Shown here: piece after piece, positions 10,804-22,700 of the stretch
Position numbering within the stretch: position 1 is the first letter of the stretch
Layout of the letters: the number at the start of each line of letters is the position of its first letter
Assembly (NCBI GenBank): GCA_037176725.1
Contig: JAZBRS010000044.1
Span: 6,138,001-6,202,000, forward strand
Length of the DNA stretch: 64,000 bases
Direction: 5' to 3'
Source of the DNA: Posidonia oceanica
Lineage: Eukaryota > Streptophyta > Magnoliopsida > Alismatales > Posidoniaceae
Made by a program: the position numbers and the translations under genes
Notes under the pieces: generated by a model
What the model was told of the DNA's origin: nothing
What the model saw: the letters and a program-made list of their open reading frames with translations, nothing else
Databases searched by the model: none

Positions 10804-12955
10804 GTGGCTAACAAGCTTGAAGACTTGGAATTGCTCTTCCAGGAGCAACTTGCGGTGCTTGCTGAAGACGCCGCTGAGCAACACACACTGAAGAAAGGGA
10901 AAGCCGTGGCCATGGATCCCTCCCTGCCGCAAGATCGTCCCTCCGTCATGGTCTTGGAAGAAGAACTAGAGGCAGTAACCACTAGACCAGATGAGTTAAT
11001 CACTTCACAGCCTGAAGATGGGTCTAGATGGTTCGTGCAGCAGATGCCCTGCACAAGTGGCACGGCTGGCGATAGTACACAGGTTCGTCACCCAGAAAAC
11101 AGTTGTCCATCTCCAGCACTCTCTGCAAGCACACTTGGAAACGTGGAGCATGAGACAGTACAGCCAGCAGCAGTAGCAGACAGTGTAGTCCCAGTATTCC
11201 AGGCAATCCCAGCAGTGACAGTGGTGCCAAAGCAGTCAGAACAGACAGAGCAGCCAGATCAGTCAACGGGGCCAGGGGCCACTGAAGCAGGCATCACCCA
11301 CCAAGCCCACAAAAATACTCGGGTGAGCGTGACTATCCTAAGGCGTCATCCGGATCAAGAGGCGGAACTTGTTCACTCCTTCGACATTACAAATCCTACA
11401 TTTGAGAAGGAGATCCTCTCAGAACTTATTGCATGTGAGGAGGAGGGGGACTTAGGCGTAGATGAGAATGATGAATCATCGCATGAGTTCCAGCCTTATG
11501 ATGACGACCCGGAAGGGCCCAACCTCCACATCAAGGAAGAGACGGAGGTTATCAATGTTGGCACAGCTGAAGATATTAAGGAGGTTCGCATCAGTGCCCT
11601 ATTGCCGCCCCAAGCCAAAGCAGAGTTCATTGCATTCCTTATGGACTACGCAGACGTCTTCGCTTGGAGCTACGAAGACATGGTCGGCCTTGATGTCGAG
11701 ATCGTGGTACACAACTTGCCTTTAGATCCAGACGTGAAGCCAGTAAAGCAGAAGCCCTGAAAGTGGTGACCACAATGGTTGCTCAAAATCAAGGAGGAAA
11801 TCATGAAGCAGCACAGCGTTGGCTTTCTCAAGGTCATCCTCTACCCAGAGTGGCTCGCAAATATCGTGCCAGTGCCCAAGAAGGATGGCCGAGTTCGGAT
11901 TTGTACCGACTACAGGGACTTGAACAAGGCAAGTCCCAAGGACGATTTCCCATTGCCTCATATCGACGTCCTAGTCGACAACACTGCAGGCCATAAGATG
12001 CTATCTTTCATGGACGGCTTCTCCGGCTACAATCAGATCAGAATGGCGGAAGAAGACATGGAGAAGACCTCATTTTACCACCCCCTGGGGAGTCTTTTGC
12101 TATCAGGTCATGCCATTTGGGCTTAAGAATGCTGGAGCAACATACCAAAGGGCGATGACAGCTTTATTCCACGACCTCATGCACCAAGAAGTCGAGGTCT
12201 ACGTAGACGACATCATTGCCAAGTCTAGGGAGCCTAAGGATCATCTTATCTGCCTCAAGAAGCTCTTTGATCACCTGAGGAAGTACAAGCTTCACCTTAA
12301 CCCTAGTAAATGTGTGTTCGGGGTATCATCTGGCAAGCCATTGGGCTATATCATCGGCCAGAGGGGGATTGAAGTGGACCCAAGTAAGGCTAAAGCCATC
12401 GTGGAAATGCCACCCCCTAAGACTGAGAAAGAAGTCAGAGGCCTGCTGGGGCGCCTGCAGTTCATCAGCCGGTTCATAGCGCAACTCACTCCTATTTGTG
12501 AACCAATCTTTAAGCTCCTGAAGAAGAATGCACGGATCAACTGGAGCGAGGAGTGCCAGGCCGCATTCGACAAGATTAAGCAGCTCCTAATCAAGCCTCC
12601 TATCCTGATCTCTCCTGTGCCAGGAAGACCACTGATTCTCTATCTTTCTACCACACAGCATTCCATGGGCACCGTCCTGGGCCAACATGATGAGACCAAT
12701 AGAAAGGAGCATGCCATTTACTACCTGAGCAAGAAGTTTAATGAATGCGAAGCCAGATATAGTACAATGGAGAAGACCTGCCTATCCCTTGTCTGGGCTG
12801 CACAGAAACTAAGGCATTACATGATGGCGCACCCAGTTCAGCTCTTATGCCGACATGACCCAATCAAATATCTTTTTCAGAAGCCGACTATGGTAGGCAG
12901 ATGTGTTAAGTGGCAGGTGTTATTGTCGCAGTATGACATCACCTTCGTCACATAG
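10804..12955 (+). pseudogene. Reverse transcriptase plus gypsy-type RNase H, element 1
   Basis: Would copy element RNA into DNA. Frame 1 holds an acidic linker, then the pre-RT segment (DYADVFAWSYEDMVGLD, about 11645-11700). Two TGA codons follow at 11758 and 11767, then RT fingers and palm (PVPKKDGRVRICTDYRDLNK; FMDGFSGYNQI). One extra T in the run 12073-12076 shifts the frame to 2, where MPFGLKNAGATYQRAM and the intact catalytic YVDD (about 12200) follow. The first RNase H (about 12610-12950) has lost the usual first catalytic Asp: YLSTTQHSMG stands where D-x-S is expected. This is usual for a degenerate gypsy RNase H that is backed up by a second one. The frame ends in TAG at 12953 and resumes directly. 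Confidence 0.9.
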
Positions 12956-13480
12956 AAATCAATGAAGGGGCAAGCAATGGCAGATCATCTAGCTGACTTC
13001 CCCTTACCTGAGTACCAGCCTTTGCAAACACAGTTCCCTGATGAAGACATCCTGTTCACCATGGAGGATTCAAAGCAAAAAAATCCTGAAGATGAGTTAC
13101 AGTGGCATCTGTACTTTGATGGCGCAATTAATAGAAGGGGCAGAGGCATCGGTGCTGTCCTATCAACGCCGCAGGGAGTTCTAATCCCCTTTGCAAGGAA
13201 GATGGTATTCCCTTGCACCAACAATGAAGCGGAGTATGAAGCCTGCCTTCTTGGACTGCAAGTCGCACTTGAACACGATGTGCGCAAGCTGCATGTGCAT
13301 GGAGATGCGATGCTGGTCATATCCCAGGTTAACGGCGACTGGAAGACTAAGGACCCTAAGCTGGTACCTTACCATGAATGCCTGCTGAAGCTGATAAGAG
13401 AATTTGAAGACATCCGCTTCACTTACATGAATAGGGCCAAGAACGCCTATGCAGATGCTCTGGCAACCCTTGCATCTTGG
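12956..13480 (+). pseudogene. Second, archaeal-type RNase H (aRNH), element 1
   Basis: Removes the RNA strand during reverse transcription. All four acidic residues expected of the fold are visible: FDGA (about 13120), EAEYEA (13230), HGDAMLV (13305) and NAYADALA (13445). A duplicate RNase H directly after RT/RNase H is diagnostic of Tat-lineage plant Ty3 elements. It shares frame 2 with the preceding domain and the integrase zinc finger, so this stretch (12956-13930) is the longest undamaged part of pol. Confidence 0.88.
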
Positions 13481-14825
13481 CTATCTATACCAGAAGGCCA
13501 TGCAGTGGACATATCAGTCTCTCGTGTGGAACAACCCGCACACTGCATGACTATCGAGGAGGCGGATCCAGCAGAAGAGCTCCCTTGGTACCACGACATT
13601 AAAGTCTTCCTTGAATCCGGCAGCCCTCCACCCGGTGCCTCGGCCACAGATAGAAAAACTCTAGTACATCTGGCATCAAAGTATGTGATAGGGGCAGGAC
13701 ATTTGTACAAAAGATCCTACAACCAGATGCTCCTACGCTGTGTAAACAGGAAGGAGGCTGACACACTTATGCTCCAAGTCCATGCAGGGACCTGCGGTCC
13801 TCACATGAATGGTGTGCTACTGACAAAGAAGATCATGCTCCAAGGTTACTTCTGGTCAACCATGGAGGCAGACTGCTGCCAATTTGTGCGCAAGTGCCAT
13901 AACTGCCAGATCCATGGGAACTTCATACACGCGCCCCGCAAGAACTGCACAGCATGTCTTCGCCTTGGCCTTTCTCCACCTGGGGGATCGATGTCATTGG
14001 CGCCATACACCCACCAGCTTCCAATGGTCATCGTTACAGTCAAGTGGCGATCGACTACTTTACCAAGTGGGTGGAAGCAGCCTCCTACAAAACGGTAACT
14101 GCTATGGCTACCGAAAAGTTTATCAGAAACAATATCATAGCCCGGTATGGGGTCCCACATGCGCTTGTCTCTGATAATGGCACAAACTTCATAGACAAGA
14201 GGATCGAAGATTACCTACAAGGCTTCCACATCAAGCATCACCGATCCTCACATTATAGGCCACAGATGAATGGCGCGGTAGAGTCTGCCAACAAAAACCT
14301 TGTTAAAATCTTGAAAAAGATGGCAGAGACTCACAAGGACTGGCATGACAAGCTTCCGTACGCGCTCTGGGCATACAGGACATCAATTCGAACCTCAACA
14401 GGGGCTACCCCATATTCTCTGGTATACGGCATGGAGGCAGTGTTGCCTGTTGAAGTGGAGATCCCCTCACTATGGATCTTACGAGAAGCTAAGCTGGAAG
14501 AAGCAGAATGGGTCGAAGACCGTTGCATCCAGCTGAACTTGATTGATGAGCATAGGTTGCAAGCCATACATCACGCTTAGTGCTACCAGAAGCGCTCGGC
14601 CAGAGCATACCTGAAGAAGGTTAGGCCCAGAAGCTTCAATCCAGGGGATATGGTCCTTCGAGCCATCCATCTCCCCGACGGTCGAGGGAATTCCGGCCCA
14701 ACTAGTGTGGCCCCTTCCTAATCAAGCAGATCTTCTCCGGCGGCGCAGCAGTCCTTAAGGACATGGATCAAGTCGAGCAGTCTGAGCCAGTCAACTCATG
14801 CTACCTCAAGCAGTACTACCAGTAG
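13481..14825 (+). pseudogene. Integrase, element 1 (frameshifted)
   Basis: Would insert the DNA copy into a chromosome. The HHCC zinc finger is visible in frame 2 (about 13775-13915, ending CHNCQIHG). A lost C in the run 13934-13937 moves the rest to frame 1. The catalytic core has D in WGIDVIGAI (about 13985), D in VSDNGTNF (14170) and E in NGAVESANK (14275), followed by LPYALWAYRT and YGMEAVLPVEVE. A TAG lies at 14578. The frame is lost again near 14680-14705, and the C-terminal end can be followed in frame 3 to the TAG at 14823. No chromodomain is seen, as expected outside the chromoviruses. Confidence 0.88.
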
Positions 14826-15353
14826 CCCGCCGCCGCCTTGCACACCTTTCCCTTCATGCCTCTTGCATTCCTTCTTTCCCCTGCATTTTAGGTTAGTTTA
14901 TTTTTTCAGCAAGAAGTTGTAAATGCACTATATACATCGCTATCATGGGCCCGATGATGAAAATCGGAGATGCTTGCCTGCTCTGGAAGGAGTACCCTCT
15001 ACCTCACTTGACACTACTTAGACATCCTAACCAATGAGGGAGCCACCATCCAAGGAGGACAGACGAAATGTCTAAACCCTTCCAATACACCTCAAGAGGG
15101 AGAAAACAATCCTAGGGTGTGAGAGAGTGTGAGCAAGACCCATACGCCTTAGCCTAGCCCCCACAGAAAACTAGAAGGCGAAGACAGGAGTTAACCCTGG
15201 AGATAGAGGTGTGTAGTACGACCTCGTCCCTCCGATTTGCCTTGGGAAGGATCCACATCCACGCCTACAAATCCACAAGCTATGCAAAGCCTAGCCCCTT
15301 TTACCTCAGAACCAGGCGCCCATTACCTCTGAGTTAGGGACGGCGGAAGCCTG

Positions 15354-15436
15354 CAAAAAAAAAAAAAAAAAGCAAAAGAAAAAAAAGGAAACAAGAAAGA
15401 AAAGACAAAAACAAAAAAAAAAGGGGGAAGAAGCAA
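15354..15436 (+). repeat. A-rich tract downstream of pol
   Basis: Begins with about 17 A residues and continues as A-runs broken by single G or C for about 80 bp. It lies about 530 bp after the pol stop. Element 2 has a comparable tract, A-rich on its own sense strand, after its pol (58380-58560). Confidence 0.85.
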
Positions 15437-16134
15437 CAACAAACAAAAAAGGGAGGGGCTAAAACAAAAGTCAGCCCCGGGAACGAAGGCAGGCAGCATG
15501 ATTCCGCCCCTTAGAGAGGAACCAAATTTGCGCCTGAGAAATACATAGATCCTATGTGGCCCAACCACTTATCCCAGCCATCACCAGACACCCATCTTCC
15601 CCCCAGGCCAGGGATAGGGAAAGTACTACACACCTACGTGAGAGCAAAAAAAAAGAGACAAAAAAAATGAGAAGAGTAGGTGTAGCTCCTTGAGAGTTTG
15701 GCATGGAGCCTGTCCTCGCTACACCACTATCCAAGCACCCATAACACCCTTTCCAGAGCACCACCAACAGTTAGGAATCCGAGTAGAGTCTGATGAGTCA
15801 GAGACTGCTCCTTCCTTTGCAGCAGGTATCAAGCACTCCGTATGCTGAGGGCGATGGATTTAGTATAGAGCATGCATGCATCTATTCACTATCAAATCAT
15901 CCCCACCCCTTTCCTCCCACTCTGCAAGGCTCAGCTCAGTGCTGGGACAGTACTTCTACCAAGGCAGGTTGACCGCCTCCAAGCTTCAGATCAGCTAATC
16001 ACTGCCAGTCCAACAGCTCAGGGAAGGCATCAGTAGCCAGAGACAGGGCGATCACTCCAGAGGCAGCAGGACAACCTTGGCATCCCCCCTCGGGCCGTCA
16101 GGTCTGTGCAATCAGGCGCCACCCCTAACCCTTG

Positions 16135-16300
16135 TGTGATTTCACTCCGGACGGACGAAGTCTCTTTCCCGCCTGTCCCCTTGCTCCGTACAGGACAAGG
16201 ACAAACGTGCCTCCTTTGTAACTTCGTTCCAGACGAACGAAGTCCCCTTCCCTTGTCTCCTCGCTCCGCACGGACGAGGACAAGGGTGCCCTTTGTGCGG
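16135..16300 (+). repeat. ~80-bp imperfect tandem duplication
   Basis: CTCCGGACGGACGAAGTCTC (about 16146) and TTCCAGACGAACGAAGTCCC (about 16227) head two copies that continue in parallel through a CCTTGCTCCGTAC/CCTCGCTCCGCAC block and GGACAAGG/GGACAAGG. Period about 81 bp. Confidence 0.75.
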
Positions 16301-16585
16301 CACCGCCTTGTACAGGCAGTGCACCCTTTGCTTAGCTGAATGTGCTTGAATTCTGTGGTCTAATTGCTAGCTGTAGCGTTTGAACTCCTTTATCAACTTT
16401 TTATGCACATCTGCTTATCTGTCTGCCAGTGTTATGCGCCTGTACATGTTCCAGATTGATGAAACAGTTTTGGCCACTGGTACTTGAAGATTTCGCACCA
16501 GTTGTCTACATCCTCGCCTGTCATGGGCTTCCCCACCTTGCTGACCCCAGCACACTGCTCCGAGGCCCTCTGAGGATGGATTGCC

Positions 16586-17725
16586 ATGCTCACCGAAGCT
16601 GATCGTGAAAGACTGAACCAGTGGGGCATCCCCCCCAGACTTCTGAAAGCTGCTGATGTGGAGGTCAGCCGACACCTTTTGTGTGCTGCTGCAAGGTTCT
16701 GGAAACCAACGCACCACGTCTTCCGCTTTGGAAGGACGGAGCTGACACTTACAATGGAAGAGGTGCGTCGAATCTACGGCTTCTCCACGCTCATGGGACC
16801 TACTGTGTTCATGAGGCGTTCTGGCTATGTTACTGTCCTGAGGTAGCTTACAGGGCTCTCTGCACAAATATGCGAGAAAAGACTGGTCTGCATCGACGGA
16901 CCCGCACCTACCCTCTGCCTGAACTATTTTGAAGAAGTCTCCAAGAAGCGCACTGAACTAGGAGATGAACTGTGGCTTTGCGGCTTTGTCACCCGTTTCC
17001 TGGGCGAGCTGATTTTCAGTCGTGGCCGGATGACTGTAGCTATTGAAGTTGCGGAGATTGCCCTTGCTGTGGTGACCTGCCAAATCGACCTGGCGCCTGT
17101 CGTCTTGGCTGAGACGTACTGCGGACTGGACCGCATTTTGCACCACTGCCGCCACTTTCATGGCTGCGGGGCCCTAGTACAAGTGTGGTTAGCTGGACAC
17201 CTAGAGGTAGACATCCTGTGCCCCCAGAAGCATGCATTTGAGACGTACTGTAGCAGTGGCCACGCCAAAACCGTCAAAACTGTCCGCGAGGAGTACGAAA
17301 GGTTGGAATAGCTGACTGATGATACAATAACTTGGCGTATCATCCCATCTGCAGTAGAGCCCTTCACTGTCTTCTTCGGCGCCCGCGACATGCGTCTAGT
17401 CGTCCTGCCGAGGTTCACTAAAGGCGTAGAGTGCCACCCCATCCGGGTTATGCGGCAATTTGGCCTCCACCAAGGGGCATTTGTTGACAGCACTGCGCCA
17501 AAACTAGTCCAGCCCTATCCCTTCAGCACAGTTGCACCCACAACAAAGTTAGCAGACCTCCTGCGCCATGGCATCAAGTCCACAGACATTGCAGCAGCAA
17601 GGGCCTCAGGATGTATTCCTGAGTATCTAACTGAAGTGCAGGGGCTCTGGCCCATTAATGAGATCCCGCTTGACGCACCTCTCTTCCCTGGCACTAGGAA
17701 GTCGAAGAAGGCCTGTACTGACTAG
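16586..17725 (+). pseudogene. Sense-oriented plant mobile domain (PMD) extra ORF, element 1
   Basis: Not a retroviral gene. Frame 2 gives about 379 codons from ATG 16586 to TAG 17723, broken by TAGs at 16844 and 17309. Landmarks of the plant mobile domain (aminotransferase-like PMD, also found in MULE transposons and MAIN/MAIL1 proteins) are FWKPTHHVFRFG followed by LTLTMEEVRRIYGF (about 16700-16780), LAETYCGLDRI (about 17105), an LVQVWLAGHLEV segment, and HPIRVMRQFGLHQ (about 17440). There is no sign of introns. It lies in the same direction as pol, 1.76 kb after it. PMD-like domains have been reported in extra ORFs of Tat elements; their role is unknown. What it did for the element is not visible. 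Confidence 0.75.
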
Positions 17726-18367
17726 GGCCTCCGCATCTGCTTATCTCTTTTTGAGTCTTGCTATACTCTGTTTTGCCTGCTATAGGCATGTAACCAAGAC
17801 TTTGTTAATGCAAGGGTGTTTTGTACCACGTGCTTGTGTGCTTGGTTTGGCTTCCATAACATGATACGTGCATGGTCTTATAATCATATCTTCAGCACAT
17901 CCCCTTAGCCCACCAGAGTCATGAGAAGGGCACTATCAGAACCTGACAGCTCAGAAGCAACTACCAATGCTCTCGACACCAAGGGAAACTACAAGGAGGC
18001 CCCACGTTCCACTTGGATGCTAGAATCTCTGCAAACCAGCACCGTCAACACAGGCAAGAGCCGCCAAGTGCTCTCGGCTGGGCATCCACCGGGCTAATAC
18101 CCCTAACTATCCGGCGATGAGTCCGTCAACTCACCACCGGGCTGGTAGCCCTAACTACTCGTTTGACAAGCACGTCAGCTTAGTCTATCGCTTTTTCGAT
18201 GCCATGGGTGCTTCGACTGTCCCCTGGTATCCTCCCTGATACCAAGGGCATCCTTTTCCGCTACCCCATGGTATCACATCTCTAGCTGCATCTAGGGTGG
18301 CGTGCCTAACTGTCGCGGGCCCATCCGTTTCTTTGCTCTGCTTTTAGGTCTTGGTGCCCCTGATCTC
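17726..18367 (+). other. Non-coding 3' region of element 1, with dispersed hairpin motif
   Basis: No gene seen. Two copies of a GGGCT-n-AGCCCTAACT-like motif lie at about 18091-18140 and 18145-18180. Further copies lie at 19327 and 19388 and in both LTRs. Confidence 0.6.
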
Positions 18368-19175
18368 TTCCGGTCGATAAGTTCGAAACTTATCATCCAA
18401 CCTTTGCGGTCGATGGGTCCGAAACCTATCCCTTCCGGTCGATAAGTCCGAAACTTATCATCCAACCTTTGCGGTCGATGGGTCCGAAACCTATCCCATC
18501 CGGTCGATAAGTCCGAAACTTATCATCCAACCTTTGCAGTCGATGGGTCCAAAACCTATCCTTTCCGGTCGATAAGTCTGAAACTTATCATCCAACCTTT
18601 GCGGTCGATGGGTCCGAAACCTATCCCTTCCGGTCGATAAGTCCGAAACTTATCATCCAACCTTTGCGGTCGATGGGTCCGAAACCTATCCCTTCCAGTC
18701 GATAAGTCTGAATCTTATCATCCAACCTTTGCGGTCGATGGGTCCGAAACCTATCCCATCCGGTCGATAAGTCCGAAACTTATCATCCAACCTTTGTAGT
18801 CGATGGGTCCGAAACCTATCCTTTCTGGTCAATAAGTCCGAAACTTATCATCCAACCTTTGCGGTCGATGGGTCTGAAACCTATCATTTATCGCATCATG
18901 CCACCTTTGCGGCCGATAAGTCCGAAACTTATCCGATCCTGGTTGATAAGCCTGAAAGCCTATCACACCAATCTATCCCTTCCGGTTGATAGGACCGTAA
19001 ACTATCGCTTCTGGCCAATAAGTCCGAAACTTATCCGGTCTTTTGGTTGATAAGACCGCAAACTTACCACACCAATCCTTCCTTGCGGTCGATGGGTCCG
19101 AAACCTATCCTTTCCGGTCGATAAGTCCGAAACTTATCATCCATCCTTTGCGGTTGTTGGGTCCGAAACCTATCA
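18368..19175 (+). repeat. 65-bp tandem repeat of paired hairpins, 3' region of element 1
   Basis: About eight regular 65-bp units (18368-18890) and a degenerate tail to about 19175. Each unit has two related halves, GATAAGTCCGAAACTTATC and GATGGGTCCGAAACCTATC. The first is a perfect 7-bp stem with a CCGAA loop; the second pairs the same way with one G-T wobble. Tandem repeats in the 3' region are known for Ogre/Tat elements and can seed satellites. Confidence 0.93.
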
Positions 19176-19767
19176 TCTGCCGTGCGTCTTCTTTTCTTGC
19201 TTGCTTTCTCAACAGAACAGATGCCCCCCCTTTTTTTTCCTTTCGTGCAGGATTTTGCTCTTCTATTCCGCGCCGCTATAGTCATCTGCTTGCTTCCTCG
19301 GGCAAGGACAAGCTGCCCTTCATTCTCTAGGCTAGCAGCCCAAACTGCTCGGATGACACCCGTCACCCTGTCTGGCGTCCTTTTATTTGGGCTGATAACC
19401 CTAACTATCCGGTGGGGAGTCTGTCAACTCATCATTCATTGCACCAGCATTCAACGGCATGGCCCTATCTCTTACCATATCCGCATCATGCAATGTTGCA
19501 TATTGGTTCAACATCAACATTAACATCGGCTGCATCAGCATTGCAGCAGTATTTGCATCTGCATTAACATTCGCATTAGCATCTGCATTGGCATGCATTG
19601 CACCGCATCTGCATTCGCATCTCCATTCACATTCGCATTTTGGCAACGGTTCATGACTTCTGGCGCATCTGTCGGGATAGTGCCCACGCCTACATACTTC
19701 GCGCCTGCAGGTTCGAGTGGGGTGTCTTGTCAACCCTAAGCAGGGACCTCGCTTCCCTTGACCTCGC
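19176..19767 (+). other. 3' untranslated end of element 1, with GCATYY-rich stretch
   Basis: No gene seen. 19500-19640 is a loose hexanucleotide array of GCATCT, GCATTC and ACATTC-type words. 19327-19430 holds two copies of the dispersed GGGCT/AGCCC motif. Confidence 0.6.
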
Positions 19768-19782
19768 TCAAGGAGGGGCATC
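19768..19782 (+). other. Polypurine tract, element 1
   Basis: CAAGGAGGGGCATC directly precedes the TGTAGACA that opens the 3' LTR. It would prime plus-strand DNA synthesis. The same AAGGAGGGGCATC-TGTAGA junction occurs, reverse complemented, at the 3' LTR of element 2 (50534-50555), which supports both boundaries. Confidence 0.85.
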
Positions 19783-22700
19783 TGTAGACACCCCATTTTA
19801 ACCAAGGGGTCTCAGCCCTCAAGGAGCACTCCGGGAGCACTCTGGAACTGGTTCTAAAGTCTAGTAGCTCACCCTCCTTCAACCCTAAATCTTCTCCCAT
19901 TCCAAAACCATTATCATTCGCTAAAACCAAACCTTCAAACCAAACCCAAACCCTCCTTAAACCCTACCAAAGAACCCCCAAATATTCAAACCCAAACGAC
20001 TCCCAAAACCCTAGGAAACTTAGGTAAAATTACCCTCTTTCTACACCTCAAAACCCTTCCAAAACCTTCCCAAATCCAAACCCAAACCTTAGGCCGAACA
20101 CTAGGGACCCTAGGCTACACACTCCCCAAATTTCAGCTCTTTCCTAAACCTTTAACCCCTTCATTTCACCAAATTATCCTTTTCTCTCTCCTGGATTATT
20201 CTTTTCTCTCTCCTCTCTCTCTCTTCTGATTATCCGCCTTCTTTTCACTCCCGTCTCCCTCTTCTTCTTGCCAGGCTATGGGCCCACCTTGAGCATCTAT
20301 CTCTTCTGAATCTTATTTGTATTTTTATCTTATTTTTAGCATTTTCCTTGATTTTCTAAAAATTATTTTCTTTCAACTCCTCTCATTCTTCTCCACTCCT
20401 TCATTTCTCCTCTTTCTTCTTCCTTTTTCTTTTCCTTTCCTCTCTTCCACTAAATCCCTAAAAAATCCTTAAAAACCTTTAAAACTCTAAAACGAAAGAA
20501 AAACAAAACAAAATCCTAAAAGAGATAATTTAAAAACATTAAACAAACAATTAAAAACAAAAACCTAATCAAACCCAACTAAAACCAAAAACCAAGAATG
20601 CAATCTAAAATATGCAATACAAACAAAAAGAAAATGCCGCAAAATCAAGGAAAGAACCAAAATGTAATCAAAACAGGCAAAAGAAAAAACCCTACTAAAA
20701 ACAATCAAAAAAATAATTCCTAAAAAGAAAAGGAACAATTAAAAATGCTAAGGCAAGTAATTAAGAAAGAAAAACTTAACTTAACAATCCTAAAAGGAAA
20801 CAATTTGAAAACTTAATTAAAAAGGAAAGCAAACAATCCAAAATCTAAAAACACTTGATTAAAAAACCTAACAAGAAAAAAACTCAACAAAAAAATATAT
20901 TAAAAAAGAACTTAACAAGCAAAAATCAAAATCGAATCTGAAAGGAAACTTAAACAAAATCTTAAAAGATTAAAGTCAAAAGCTAAAACTCACCTTAATT
21001 AATCTAAAAAAATCCTTAAAAAACCCTAATCAAAATCCCAAATATTTAACAAGAAAAACATGATTAAAAAGCAATTTGAAAAGCTTAACAAACAATTAAA
21101 CAAAATCAAAAACAATTTGAAGGGAAGAAAACCCTAATTAAAACTAAAACTCTTTAATCCTAACTAACTAATCAAAAAACAATCATTAAAAAACTTAATC
21201 AAAGTCCTAACTTAAAACACAACTATCCTAAAAACTTTTCCCATCCTCTTCTATTTTATTTTTATTTTTATTTTTATTTATTCTATTCTCTTCTTATTTC
21301 CCTTTTACCTTTCCCTTTCTTCTTTTCTCCCTTTCTTTCTTTTTTTCTTTCTTTTCCTATTGAGCCCAGTCCGGCCCATTCCACCCCATCCTTATTTCCT
21401 CCTTCTTCTTCCTCCTTTCACTCCTTCTCTCCCGCCCAATCCCCCTCTAAAAAACCAAAAAAATCAACACCCGAATGCCAGCAGCCTTCTCTGCCTCCAT
21501 CTCTTCGGTAAACTAAACCCAAGCTCACCCCAATCCCATGAGCCCAGACCAACACCATCCCCCCCCAGACCGAACTCAGACCAGCACCATCACCTTTAGA
21601 CCGGACCCAACCGTTGCAAGCCACCTCCTCTCCCACACCCAAACCACCTGCAGAACCTACACCAACAGCTCACCCAAGAACCAAGCAAAAACCGACATCT
21701 AAACTTTACCCCATGAACCCAAACCAAACCATTTCCTCCCTCAAACAAAAACCAACCTCACCAGCACCCAACCTTCTCCCCAGAACCGGTGCCACCCTCT
21801 GCAAGACCAACTTCACTAGCAAACCCAAATCAGAACCCAATTCCCTCCCAAATCAGATTCCAAGCAAACCAACACATCTCCTCTCCCTCAGACCAAACCC
21901 AAACCATCTTCCTCGAACCCACGCTTCCCCCAGACCCGACCAAGCCCTCAGCAAGCCCTCCAGCTCACCACAGCACCCTTACAGCTCATTCCCTTCACCA
22001 CAGTCCAAATTCCATTAACTCCTCCTGGCACCCTCGTGACTTCTGTGGCCGACCTCGATTCAAGCCACCCTCCTAACGGTCACGGCCATCACCATAGCCC
22101 GCGTCACCACCGTCCGGCTTCACCTCTCACCCGTTGAGACTGCCACACCCAGAGCCTGCCAGATTCTTTGATTTGAGCAACGACTTCATTGCTCAAGCCC
22201 CTGCCAGCCTCCCAGACCTTGAGCCACTCCCCGCCTCGCGCCCGATAGCCCCCAATTGCCCTCACATCCCCTCTGTGGCTTGACATTCACTTGGACCCAA
22301 AAACGACCCAAACAAAACCAATGCAATTCTTCCCGTTCCAGACGGCCACACTCCATTCCAAGCATCTAGAGAGCATCCTGAGTGTTCACTCGAGCGAACC
22401 CCATCCTCCCCACTGCTCCCAGAGCCCCGGAACACCCAGACGACCCTTGGCCCCCACTAGTTCCTGTGCCGGAACCACCTCCGGACCCAGCGCAGCGCAA
22501 CCATCTTCTCTCCGTCCAGAAAGCTTCGCCTTGCTCCCACGATCGTGCCGGACCTGTCGCCAAGCTCCGCGGCCGCTTCGACAGCATTCTCTAGTTCAGT
22601 CTCAGAGCACCGGCCATCCTCGTGTCGTTAGCTTGCTCCGAGCGACACCACAGGTAGTTTTCTTTCCTCAGGGGTTCGCCTGAACCCCCTCTTGCCTTCG

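Larger units (their letters stand above)
14826..16585 (+). other. Non-coding spacer after pol, element 1
   Basis: No gene seen. Contents: a short AT-rich part just after the pol stop, a mixed stretch, an extreme A-rich tract (15354-15436), and a near-duplicate pair of about 80 bp (16135-16300). It is the first part of the variable 3' region usual in Ogre/Tat elements. Confidence 0.7.

Noticed and set aside
18368..19175. Regular repeat spacing that could suggest a CRISPR array
   Set aside because: The repeat is a continuous 65-bp tandem with no unique spacers, inside a plant retrotransposon.
20460..21240. Scattered AACCCTAA words resembling plant telomere repeats
   Set aside because: They are single words in an A-rich background, never in tandem, so this is not an interstitial telomere.
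21614..22018. Proline-rich 134-codon frame in the 3' LTR, with a matching piece at 67-372
   Set aside because: C-rich composition explains it; overlapping frames are also open. No start context, domain or conservation pattern supports coding.
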